Part shown: positions 55,864 to 63,371 of the stretch, one piece after another
Numbering within the stretch: the first letter of the stretch is position 1
Layout of the letters: the number at the start of each line of letters is the position of its first letter
DNA from: UTCHB3 sp964371075
GTDB taxonomy: Bacteria > Bacteroidota > Ignavibacteria > Ignavibacteriales > Ignavibacteriaceae
NCBI GenBank assembly: GCA_964371075.1
Contig: CAYJKN010000003.1
Location: 248,001-312,000, forward strand
DNA: 64,000 bases
Direction: 5' to 3'
Notes under the pieces: generated by a model
What the model was told of the DNA's origin: nothing
The model's database searches: none
What the model saw: the letters and a program-made list of their open reading frames with translations, nothing else
Position numbers and translations under genes: made by a program

Positions 55864-55897
55864 AACACGGATGAGACGGATTTTACAGATTATCACT
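55864..55897 (+). repeat. Degenerate short repeat (ACGGAT-type)
   Basis: The gap between the phosphatase and NeuB genes contains ACACGGATG, AGACGGATTTT and ACAGATTAT in succession, a degenerate tandem with a period of about 9-11 bases. Similar CACGGATT-type intergenic repeats occur in many unrelated bacteria. Function unknown. Confidence 0.4.
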
Positions 55898-55949
55898 AAT
55901 TTTAGTTTTTTTGAATTTAATGAGGTTTTGTTTGAAAAATGAACGATTA

Positions 55950-56813
55950 ATGAAAGTTGGCGACCGTTATATTGGTGACGGACAACCTTGTTTTGTTATT
56001 GCCGAAATTGGAATAAATCATAATGGTTCAGTTAAAATTGCAAAGAATTTGATTGATGGTGCTGTTTCAGCGGGTTGTGATGCGGTGAAGTTTCAGAAAA
56101 GAACCCCGGAGATTTGTGTCCCACGCGATCAATGGGGTATTGAACGCGATACACCATGGGGCAGGATGACATACATCGATTACCGTCACAGGATGGAATT
56201 TTCAAGAGAAGATTTTACTGAAATTGTTGATCATTGCAAAAGTAAGGGAATAGTTTGGTTCTCTTCGTGTTGGGATGAGGAGGCAGTTGATTTTATCGAG
56301 TATTTTGAGCCTGAAATCTACAAGATAGCCTCAGCATCATTAACAGATCATGGATTGTTACAAAAACATTCTATGTTGGGTAAACCCAGCATTCTTTCTA
56401 CAGGAATGTCAACGATGGATGAGATTCTTGCAGCTGTGGAAGTTTTTGGTTTGGATAATTTAATGTTGGCGCATGCAACCTCCGCCTATCCTTGTAGCCT
56501 TTCGGAATTGAATCTAAAAATGATTACAACTCTTCGTACACTCTATCCACAAATGCCTATTGGTTACTCAGGTCACGAGACTGGGCTTGCTCCCTCTTAT
56601 GCGGCTGTTGCTCTGGGTGCAAATTTTGTTGAGAGGCACATCACTCTCGACCGTGCGATGTGGGGCACGGACCAGGCCGCCTCAGTTGAGGTGAGTGGCT
56701 TTGCAAAACTTGTTGATAATATCAGAGATATTGAGTTGTCACTTGGTGATGGGATTAAAAAATTATATGATAGTGAACTGTCATCCCGTAAAAAATTGAG
56801 AAGAGTAAATTAG
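55950..56813 (+). CDS. Short NeuB-family synthase (no SAF domain)
   Basis: This 287-residue TIM-barrel protein of the NeuB family (PEP-dependent condensation to a nonulosonic acid) has IGDGQPCFVIAEIGINHNGSVKIAKNLI, DAVKFQKRTPE, IYKIASASLTDHGLL, STGMSTMDEILAAV, IGYSGHETGL and VERHITLDRAMWGTDQAASV. I choose the ATG at 55950, because it opens directly into the family start; the frame extends 13 codons upstream. Typical NeuB is ~340-350 residues with a C-terminal SAF/antifreeze domain, and this protein ends where that would begin. Product and precursor are unknown. The 86-base gap before it holds a short degenerate repeat. Confidence 0.87.
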   Translation: MKVGDRYIGDGQPCFVIAEIGINHNGSVKIAKNLIDGAVSAGCDAVKFQKRTPEICVPRDQWGIERDTPWGRMTYIDYRHRMEFSREDFTEIVDHCKSKGIVWFSSCWDEEAVDFIEYFEPEIYKIASASLTDHGLLQKHSMLGKPSILSTGMSTMDEILAAVEVFGLDNLMLAHATSAYPCSLSELNLKMITTLRTLYPQMPIGYSGHETGLAPSYAAVALGANFVERHITLDRAMWGTDQAASVEVSGFAKLVDNIRDIELSLGDGIKKLYDSELSSRKKLRRVN

Positions 56814-56816
56814 GAG

Positions 56817-57629
56817 ATGCCAACTTTGGAAAGCATTATAGATTTTTTTTCAAATCTGGATTTAACGACCATTATAACAGGTACTATCATCGTTGTTTCG
56901 GCCATTGTTCTGATTCTGCTCGAGAAAAAATTTCCCTATACCAAGGGACAGAAGCTTCTCAGAGAAGGCTTTTTTAACGATCTGGTGATGTACACCATCG
57001 TGCAATCTTATCTCCTGGGTCTTGTTGTTGCTGAAATAATCAGGTTTATTGATGGCCAAACGGATATTCAAAGATATCAACTGCTGGTTGATGTACCTGT
57101 TTGGGCAATTGTATTGGGTTCGTTGATCTTTCACGATTTTTATATTTATTGGTTCCACAGATGGATGCACAATAATAAATTTTTGTGGCGATTACATGAA
57201 GCTCACCATTCAACAAAAGAAGTGGATTGGCTCTCAGGATCGAGATCACATGCGTTGGAGATTTTGATTAATCAGACAATTGAGTTTGCACCTTTCATAC
57301 TGCTTGGTGCACCGGCAGAAGCTGCAATAATCAAAGGATGTGTTTCGGCAGTTTGGGGTATGTGGATTCACGCAAATTTGGATGTACACACAGGAAAGCT
57401 TCATTATATAATTAATGGACCCGAAATGCACCGCTGGCATCACTCTGACAAACATGAGGAAGCATACAATACAAATTATGCAACCAAATTTGCCTTTTGG
57501 GATTATCTCTTTGGTTCAGCCTTTTTCCCTGAGGGAGAAAAACCAAGATATTACGGTTTGTCAAACTTTTTCCCTTCAAACTATTTCAAACAATTTTTCT
57601 TTGCCTTCCGTAGAATGAGAGAAGAGTAA
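56817..57629 (+). CDS. Fatty acid hydroxylase / sterol desaturase family membrane protein
   Basis: This 270-residue integral membrane di-iron protein has four or five hydrophobic segments and the full histidine set of the superfamily: HDFYIYWFHRWMH, HEAHHSTKEVDW, SRSHALE, and HRWHHSDKHEEAYNTN. Members hydroxylate or desaturate lipid acyl chains, sterols or carotenoids using oxygen. It is the last gene of the sugar operon, 3 bases after the NeuB gene; AGGAG abuts the ATG with no spacing, so translation may depend on coupling. Its substrate could be a lipid carrying the sugar, but this rests only on position. Confidence 0.87.
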   Translation: MPTLESIIDFFSNLDLTTIITGTIIVVSAIVLILLEKKFPYTKGQKLLREGFFNDLVMYTIVQSYLLGLVVAEIIRFIDGQTDIQRYQLLVDVPVWAIVLGSLIFHDFYIYWFHRWMHNNKFLWRLHEAHHSTKEVDWLSGSRSHALEILINQTIEFAPFILLGAPAEAAIIKGCVSAVWGMWIHANLDVHTGKLHYIINGPEMHRWHHSDKHEEAYNTNYATKFAFWDYLFGSAFFPEGEKPRYYGLSNFFPSNYFKQFFFAFRRMREE

Positions 57630-57634
57630 AAAAA

Positions 57635-57858
57635 ACTCGGAACCTCGGTAATTCAGAACCTCAGAGCTTCGGAACCTCAGAATTTCAGTACGTCGGAAGC
57701 ACCGAATCTCTGAAACACTAAGGCTCTGGAACACCGAAGTTCTGAAGCTCTGAAACACTGAGGCTCTGGAACACCGAATCTCTGAAGTTCTGAAACTCTG
57801 GAACACTGAAGTTCTGAAGCTCTGAAACACTGAAGTTCTAAAGTTCTAAAGTTCTACT
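57635..57858 (-). repeat. 28-unit octanucleotide array with exact 8-bp period
   Basis: 224 bases consist of 28 consecutive 8-bp units with no insertion or deletion. The plus-strand consensus is GTTCTGAA, with variants such as GCTCTGGA, ACACCGAA and CTTCGGAA. The C at unit position 4 is present in all 28. Longer modules recur (GCTCTGGA-ACACCGAA appears twice). Divergence rises towards the left end, and the right end is homogeneous (GTTCTAAA twice, then GTTCTACT). It fills the gap between the convergent fatty acid hydroxylase and FG-GAP genes and overlaps the last codon and stop of the latter. Confidence 0.95.
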
Positions 57859-59842
57859 TCAAATAGACCAGTTTTACAACTCCTCTTACACTGTTACCAT
57901 CCACCGTAAAAAGATATATTCCTGAAGGTACTGAATACTCAGAGAAATCAATGCTGTAATCTATTTTTCCGGATTCCGTAACCGACAAGGTTTTCTCACC
58001 AATCAATTCACCGGTAACACTTGTGATTCTAAGTTTGTAATCTCCAGGTTGAGCAAATGAGATTTCAACTTTAGTCATGGGGTTGAAAGGATTTGGATAG
58101 ACGTTTGAGATAACAAAATTTGATGGAACAGGATTAACATCCTGGACTCCAACAGGTGCAAAGAGGTTTTTGAAGTAATGGAAATTACCGTCTGAATCAC
58201 CAATAATGAGGTCGGGACGAGTGTCGCCATCAATGTCAGCAAGATATGGGCTGGAGTTTTGATCCATCTCAATTCCTGCAACGAGGGCATTGTTGTTTGT
58301 CCAAACAGGTGCTGTTGGTGTTCCTGTGTTTTCGTAATATTTTAGATCACCCCAAAGGCTTCCAATCAGAAGATCATAATCACCGTCGTTGTCTGCATCT
58401 CCGAATGAAGGGCGATTATAAGAGCCAAAATTAACTCCCGACACAAAAGACATGTTTTGAACAAATGTATTGTTTCCGGTATTTTCCATAAATACTACAT
58501 TTGCGGCAGTTTCAGCACCAACGAGAAGGTCCATATCACCATCTCCGTCTATATCAACGGGTGCTGGAATACTCGACCAGCCAATATCCACCGAAGGGAA
58601 CCAGTTAACTGAGGTGAAGGTGGAACCATCTTTAAGGTAGAGATAAACCTTGCCATCTGTTGCACCTGTTATTACATCAAGATCACCGTCTTTGTCGAAG
58701 TCTGCAAGTTTTGGAACAGAGTAAGAAGAGGTGGACAAGTTACCATAATTGCCGGCTGTTAGCGCAAATGATGGTGCTGTTCTTGTTCCATTGTTCTGAA
58801 TGAGTCTGATTTGGCCAAGGGAAGTTCCGGTTAACATATCAAAATCTCCGTCTCCATCAACATCAGCGAGTGATGTGGTTGAGTGCCCCGAAACTTTTAC
58901 TACAGGAAACAATAACGGGTTATAAACGAAGGTTGGGGTGGTTACCGTTCCATTGTTCTGGTAGAAAAGTAAATTCCCGTCGTCGGTTCCATAAACGAGG
59001 TCAAAGTCGCCGTCACCGTCAATGTCGGTCATATCGGGATTTTTCCAATAATGGGAACCCTCAACCTGTATGAAATTACCCACTCCGTTCCAGATTGGTG
59101 ACTGTGGTGTACCATCATTTCTGTAATATAACATCGAAGCAAGATCGCGTCCAAGAACAAGATCAAGGTCTCCATCGTTGTTCATATCCACTAATGCGGG
59201 GTAAGAATTAAGTCCTGCATCTGAGATTCCGTTGACAAATGGTGTATGGTATTCAAAAACAGGTACTGTTCTGGTTCCAACATTTCTGAACCCACGGGTC
59301 GTCCCGGCGTCAGGACCACCAAGGAGTGACTCCCCTATTCCTGCCAAAAGGTCAAGGTCACCATCTCCATCAAGGTCACCCAACTCAGGTTTTGGATCAG
59401 AACCAATCATTGTGTTCACAAGAGTAAATACAGAATCAACTTTTTCCCATGCAGGTTCGGCAATAGTTCCTTTGTTAAAGAAACAAGTGAAACCTCTGAA
59501 TCCGCCGGTTACCATATCGATAGTACCATTAGAATCAAGATCAGCAAAAACAGCGTAAGAATAATAATTTAATGGATCAAGAACCGGTATTTGAGCAAGA
59601 TATACAGTATCTTCCTCATAAAAAGGTGTGGCGCCGGTTGAAACATTTTTATAAAATTTTGATCTGCTTGAGAGGTAACAAAGATTAAGATCCATATCAC
59701 CGTCATTGTCATAATCAACAAAGAAAGGTGCAGTGAAGTGTTTCATTTCCAATCCTGTTGGGTTGAAAATGCCTTCGATTTTTTCCCAGTTTTGGGCATT
59801 TAGTGAATTAACTATTAATAGTGCAAAAAGAATGTATTTCAT
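57854..59842 (-). CDS. FG-GAP/VCBS repeat protein, T9SS cargo
   Basis: This 662-residue secreted protein has a signal peptide (MKYILFALLIVNSLNA). It carries about ten Asp-rich FG-GAP/VCBS-type repeats, each with a calcium-binding DxDxDGDxD loop (for example DYDNDGDMDL, DLDGDGDLDLL, DVDGDGDFDML, DADNDGDYDLL), which probably fold into one or more beta-propellers. The C-terminal ~85 residues are a T9SS sorting domain with ISNVYPNPFNPMTKVEISFA. Such proteins are surface or released adhesin-like factors; ligand unknown. The last codons and stop lie inside the octanucleotide array. Confidence 0.92.
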   Translation of the reverse strand: MKYILFALLIVNSLNAQNWEKIEGIFNPTGLEMKHFTAPFFVDYDNDGDMDLNLCYLSSRSKFYKNVSTGATPFYEEDTVYLAQIPVLDPLNYYSYAVFADLDSNGTIDMVTGGFRGFTCFFNKGTIAEPAWEKVDSVFTLVNTMIGSDPKPELGDLDGDGDLDLLAGIGESLLGGPDAGTTRGFRNVGTRTVPVFEYHTPFVNGISDAGLNSYPALVDMNNDGDLDLVLGRDLASMLYYRNDGTPQSPIWNGVGNFIQVEGSHYWKNPDMTDIDGDGDFDLVYGTDDGNLLFYQNNGTVTTPTFVYNPLLFPVVKVSGHSTTSLADVDGDGDFDMLTGTSLGQIRLIQNNGTRTAPSFALTAGNYGNLSTSSYSVPKLADFDKDGDLDVITGATDGKVYLYLKDGSTFTSVNWFPSVDIGWSSIPAPVDIDGDGDMDLLVGAETAANVVFMENTGNNTFVQNMSFVSGVNFGSYNRPSFGDADNDGDYDLLIGSLWGDLKYYENTGTPTAPVWTNNNALVAGIEMDQNSSPYLADIDGDTRPDLIIGDSDGNFHYFKNLFAPVGVQDVNPVPSNFVISNVYPNPFNPMTKVEISFAQPGDYKLRITSVTGELIGEKTLSVTESGKIDYSIDFSEYSVPSGIYLFTVDGNSVRGVVKLVYLK

Positions 59843-59940
59843 GACACTTCATCATTATTTGGTGTAATCCGGTATAAAAGTTCCGGTTTGTTTTTTTTCG
59901 ATTAGACAGTTGGTTGGATGAGAGACGAGTGAAACCCAAC

Positions 59941-59982
59941 TTTTCTGTCAGAAAAATTTTTTTTCATATATCCAATATATCA
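59941..59982. promoter_or_regulatory. Candidate operator region upstream of the XRE gene
   Basis: A 15-base inverted repeat, TTTTCTG-T-CAGAAAA (59941-59955), is followed by two near-identical direct steps, ATATATCCA and ATATATCA (59966-59982). Both lie 110-150 bases upstream of the small XRE regulator gene and could be its binding sites. This is a pattern observation only. Confidence 0.3.
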
Positions 59983-59984
59983 CA

Positions 59985-60015
59985 TTGAAATTAAAACTTT
60001 TTTTTGTAAATTTTG
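59985..60015 (+). promoter_or_regulatory. Candidate Bacteroidota-type -33/-7 promoter
   Basis: TTG at 59985-59987 and TAAATTTT at 60007-60014 are separated by 19 bases. This approximates the Bacteroidota consensus TTG-N19-TAnnTTTG, with the last base shifted by one. It would start transcription about 70 bases before the XRE gene. Confidence 0.35.
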
Positions 60016-60092
60016 GGAATAATAGTATTAAAAAGCGCGACAGCAGATAAATGTAAACAAAAAGTGGTGAAAACAAACAAAAGAGGCGGAAA

Positions 60093-60449
60093 ATGTTGGA
60101 AATTAATGGTAAAGATACAATAGCGGGTAGATTGAGATATTTTGCTCACACTAAGTATGGGAGTATAAAATCACTGGCACAAGCAATGGGAGTATCGCCA
60201 AGCACACTATCTCAATACACAACGGGAAAATGTATTCCCGGTAATTTGATGCAAGACAGATTGCGTAGTTTGGGATGTGACATTGAGTGGCTTATCACGG
60301 GTAGCTCTGTGACACACGAAATTAAGAAAATGAGAAGAGAATTTGCACTTCTGATGAAGGAGTATCGGGCCTTTCAGCAAAGACTCTCAAACGTCGAAGA
60401 GAACATCCTGAACCTGAACGGAAAAGTAAAGAATAATGGTGTAAGGTAG
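60093..60449 (+). CDS. Small XRE-family (HTH) transcriptional regulator
   Basis: This 118-residue DNA-binding protein has an N-terminal XRE/CI-type helix-turn-helix (~8-62). The helices are marked by IKSLAQAMGVSPSTLSQYTTGKCIP, then LRSLGCDIEWLITG, a phrase common in phage-repressor-like HTH proteins. The rest (~75-112) is a predicted coiled coil for dimerisation (REFALLMKEYRAFQQRLSNVEENI). GGCGGAAA lies just before the ATG. It has no phage or toxin-antitoxin neighbours and is flanked by secreted-protein genes. It may regulate itself through the repeats upstream; targets are unknown. Confidence 0.85.
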   Translation: MLEINGKDTIAGRLRYFAHTKYGSIKSLAQAMGVSPSTLSQYTTGKCIPGNLMQDRLRSLGCDIEWLITGSSVTHEIKKMRREFALLMKEYRAFQQRLSNVEENILNLNGKVKNNGVR

Positions 60450-60596
60450 TTTTTGTTCATCCTTTCGATCGGGTAGCTTAAAATACCCACTCAAAATTTT
60501 TCTTTTTTTCTGGAAATTGAAAATTTTCAACTAATAGTTATGTTTTTTAATAGACAAATTTAAACCTTCTAGATAACCAATTCCTTCGGAGTATAA

Positions 60597-62003
60597 ATGC
60601 GAAATATCCTTTCGATAACCATTTTATTAGTTATATTTTCTTCCGGTTCATTTGCGCAATGGAATGATGACCCGGCTAAAAATACCATAATAGCGGATAC
60701 CTCAGGCTCACAAATTATGCCTAAGGCAGTGAAATGTAAAGATGGCTCATGTTATGTTACATGGTTCGATACAAGAGGTGGATCCTATTATGTGTATATA
60801 CAAAAATTGAGTGCAACAGGGGTTCGTGAATGGGGCGACAATGGAATCCTTGTTTCGGACAAACCACAAAATTCTTTTATTTCTGACTATGCGCTTGAAT
60901 GTGACAAAACCAATAATGCAGTAATCGCGTTCACGGATGTCAGAAACGGATCACAGGATGTAGTGGCTTACAAAATTTCTCCTCACGGAAAATTTCTTTG
61001 GGGTAAAGACGGCATTCAAATCTCTGATGGTAAAGGATCTGCTGTGAATCCTTCCATTGCAGTTACGCGGAATGGCAATTATGTGATTGCTTGGATATCA
61101 TCAGGTGCACCTGACAAAATCGGTTTGCAAAAAATCTCGGTTGACGGTAATAAAATGTGGGGTAAAACAGCTATTCAATATGGTTCCGCCTCCGGAGAGG
61201 GATTTATTCATCCAAAATTGGTGGCTTCCGATAAGGGGTCAGTTATACTGATGCATACTGTTACAACCGGCAAATTTCCGGCACAGAAAGTGAAGATAGC
61301 AGTGCAAAAATTTAATTCAAAAGGTGAAATAACCTGGGGAAATGGTGGTAAATGGATTCAGGATATCGGAAATGTTATGAGCTACACTTCTCCATTTTTT
61401 ACCGAAGATGGAAAAGACGGTGCCCTCATGGCCTGGCATGATGACAGAAATTCCACAAACATTCAAAGTGCCTGGGTTCAAAGAATCAATTCCAAAGGTG
61501 TTATATCCTTCCCAAAAAATGGGTCAGAAGTTGCGACACAGAATAATCTTAATAAATTTAGTCCTGTAGCTGCTATTCTCCCAGAATCGAATGAAGTGGT
61601 CGTGACCTGGAGAATGACTTCATCAAGCCAAAGTGAAAGTGGCTTATTCACCCAAAAATTTAATGCCAAAGGAAAAAGGATGTGGGGTGAAGAAGGCCTG
61701 GAGCTGATACCGGTTTCAACTGTGAAAATTAATGGCTACGAAATGGTGCCCCTTGCCAAAAAAGTTGTAATTGGTTATGTTGAAGAAAATGCTACAGGAT
61801 TAAATGGTAAAATCAAAGCCATTGAAGTTTCGGTTGGCGGGAAAACAGGAAAAGATAAAACCCCGATCAATGTATCATCGGTTGAGTCACAAAAGAGTGG
61901 ACTCTTTTTGTTACCGGGAACAGTTGGATCAGTTGTTGCAATTTGGGCTGATTCAAGAGAAGATGAAAATGGGATTTATGGACAGAGGTTTAATCTCAAA
62001 TAG
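60597..62003 (+). CDS. Secreted beta-propeller-like protein without sorting domain
   Basis: This 468-residue protein has a signal peptide (MRNILSITILLVIFSSGSFA), and CGGAG lies five bases before the ATG. The mature part contains repeated blades with the pattern VQKL/F-(N/S)-x-G-x-x-WG-x-(N/D)-G (examples IQKLSATGVREWGDNG, VQKFNSKGEITWGNGG, TQKFNAKGKRMWGEEG). WFDTRGGSYYVYIQ, FTDVRNGSQDVVAY and WADSREDENGIYGQRF mark the alternate strands. This looks like a six- or seven-bladed propeller. Similar proteins usually end in a T9SS domain, but this one stops right after the last blade. No enzymatic motif is visible. Confidence 0.8.
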   Translation: MRNILSITILLVIFSSGSFAQWNDDPAKNTIIADTSGSQIMPKAVKCKDGSCYVTWFDTRGGSYYVYIQKLSATGVREWGDNGILVSDKPQNSFISDYALECDKTNNAVIAFTDVRNGSQDVVAYKISPHGKFLWGKDGIQISDGKGSAVNPSIAVTRNGNYVIAWISSGAPDKIGLQKISVDGNKMWGKTAIQYGSASGEGFIHPKLVASDKGSVILMHTVTTGKFPAQKVKIAVQKFNSKGEITWGNGGKWIQDIGNVMSYTSPFFTEDGKDGALMAWHDDRNSTNIQSAWVQRINSKGVISFPKNGSEVATQNNLNKFSPVAAILPESNEVVVTWRMTSSSQSESGLFTQKFNAKGKRMWGEEGLELIPVSTVKINGYEMVPLAKKVVIGYVEENATGLNGKIKAIEVSVGGKTGKDKTPINVSSVESQKSGLFLLPGTVGSVVAIWADSREDENGIYGQRFNLK

Positions 62004-62021
62004 TTAAGCCTAATGTTTAAG

Positions 62022-62056
62022 CGGGTTGTTTTATCATAAGACGGTCAAACAACCCG
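62022..62056 (+). terminator. Hairpin terminator after propeller gene
   Basis: A perfect 10-bp stem, CGGGTTGTTT (62022-62031) and AAACAACCCG (62047-62056), with a 15-nt loop is followed by an AT-rich stretch. It separates the propeller gene from the opposing tRNA gene. Confidence 0.65.
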
Positions 62057-62084
62057 TTAAATTATTTAATCAGAAAGGCAAATG

Positions 62085-62157
62085 TGGAGATACGGGGATT
62101 CGAACCCCGGGCCTTTTCATTGCGAACGAAACGCTCTACCAACTGAGCTATATCCCC
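62085..62157 (-). tRNA. tRNA-Ala (anticodon CGC)
   Basis: The minus strand folds into a full 73-nt cloverleaf. The acceptor is GGGGATA paired with TATCTCC, including the G3-U70 pair that is the alanine identity element. The D arm is GCTC..GAGC, the anticodon arm TTTCG/TGAAA around loop TTCGCAA (anticodon CGC, reading GCG), and the T arm CGGGG-TTCGAAT-CCCCG. The discriminator is A73. The 3' CCA is not encoded. Confidence 0.95.
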
Positions 62158-62162
62158 CAATG

Positions 62163-62606
62163 TTAATTCTTTTTGTTGTGCATTTTGGTTGAATTTTCAT
62201 TCCATTTTTCAGAAGCGATTGCATCAACTTTAATTTCACCGGCTCTTTTAAATTTGTAAGTCACAGAATATTTTTTCCCTTTTTGGATGTCCTGATTTAA
62301 TTTTATCAGCATTATGTGGTGGCTTCCGGGTTTTAATTCAAAAGTCTTTTTTGCAGGTATTACAATAAAATCAACTTTCCTCATTCCCATGTTGCCGCCT
62401 TTATCATATGTTTCGTGTATTTCTGTAACTTTTGCAAGATTACTGGAAACTGCATAAAGGGTATCTGCTTTGTCAGAATTGTTCTTGATTTTGGTATATA
62501 CTGCCGTGTTCATATCTTTTGAAGAAGGCCTCATCCAATTGTTCAGAACTTCCACTTTTGGTGATGTTAATGTTATTAAAAGGAATCCTATTATAAAGTT
62601 TAACAT
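62163..62606 (-). CDS. PCu(A)C-type periplasmic copper chaperone
   Basis: This 147-residue protein has a short N-terminal hydrophobic export signal and one PCu(A)C domain. The copper-binding pattern is exact: His64-x10-Met75-x21-His97-x-Met99. The domain delivers Cu(I) to the CuA site of cytochrome oxidase, usually together with a SCO protein, and the SCO gene is indeed directly upstream (2 bases). This implies an aerobic or microaerobic haem-copper oxidase elsewhere in the genome. The C-terminal tail is basic and hydrophilic. Confidence 0.92.
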   Translation of the reverse strand: MLNFIIGFLLITLTSPKVEVLNNWMRPSSKDMNTAVYTKIKNNSDKADTLYAVSSNLAKVTEIHETYDKGGNMGMRKVDFIVIPAKKTFELKPGSHHIMLIKLNQDIQKGKKYSVTYKFKRAGEIKVDAIASEKWNENSTKMHNKKN

Positions 62607-62608
62607 GT

Positions 62609-63214
62609 TTATCTCAATTTTTTTATGTCATTAACAATTTCTTCTGTGTTTGCTTTGCTCCCCGGATATTCTTTCCTGAGGAAACCTCTTCGATCGATTA
62701 TGGAGATTCTGTCAGTGTGAGTGAAAAAGTATGATGCTGAACCATCAATCATGGTGGTGTCGCCCGTTACTGCAACAATTCGCATAACACTCATCAAAGA
62801 ATCGATCTCTTTTCTCGTTCCTGTCAAGAATTTAAAATTCTTTTCGTCAATTTCTCGCAAGGCAGCAAATTTTTTCAAGAGTTTAACACTGTCCCGTTCC
62901 GGGTCAAATGAAATGGCAATAAACTCCACTTCATCAATCCCCTCTTCTTTTAGCGCATTTTGAACCAATTGCATATTATTTACTGTTAAAGGACATATAT
63001 CGGGGCAGTGTGTAAAGATAAATCCAACAACAATAATCTTATCTTTTTGATCTCCGGGAAATGTTATACTTTTCCCATCCTGGTCTGAGAGCGTGAACGA
63101 AAATCCCTTAAGATTTTCATTCAACTCAAAATCACTCTTACAGGCTGAGACCGTTAATAACAAGAGCAAAGAAACGGGTATTTGTAACTTGAGAAAAAAT
63201 TTTCGAATTTTCAT
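62609..63214 (-). CDS. SCO1/SenC family lipoprotein
   Basis: This 201-residue thioredoxin-fold copper protein starts at the ATG at 63214, which gives a proper lipoprotein signal (LLTVSAC, Cys25); a 13-codon extension upstream is less likely. The copper/redox residues are Cys70 and Cys74 in FIFTHCPDICP and His166 in SYFFTHTD. It should sit in the periplasm anchored to a membrane and help assemble the CuA centre of cytochrome c oxidase with the neighbouring PCu(A)C protein. The two genes form an operon. Confidence 0.94.
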   Translation of the reverse strand: MKIRKFFLKLQIPVSLLLLLTVSACKSDFELNENLKGFSFTLSDQDGKSITFPGDQKDKIIVVGFIFTHCPDICPLTVNNMQLVQNALKEEGIDEVEFIAISFDPERDSVKLLKKFAALREIDEKNFKFLTGTRKEIDSLMSVMRIVAVTGDTTMIDGSASYFFTHTDRISIIDRRGFLRKEYPGSKANTEEIVNDIKKLR

Positions 63215-63371
63215 TTCAAAATATCCGATTTTTTTAACTTTAATCCCGGGCAAAAAGAGAGATATGTGATAAATTTTACGCTGATAATAGTGTTATAACT
63301 GTTATTAAAAAAAATGAATTTATATTAAAGATTCGAATTTTCCCATTTATAATAATCAGGCAATCAAAACT

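Noticed and set aside
57576..57830. Minus-strand open frame of 84 codons across the octamer array
   Set aside because: The peptide is only the three-phase translation of the 8-bp repeat (an 8-residue periodic peptide), has no ribosome site and runs into the fatty acid hydroxylase gene.
57635..57858. CRISPR array
   Set aside because: The units are 8 bp with no separate repeat and spacer structure, and no cas gene is present.
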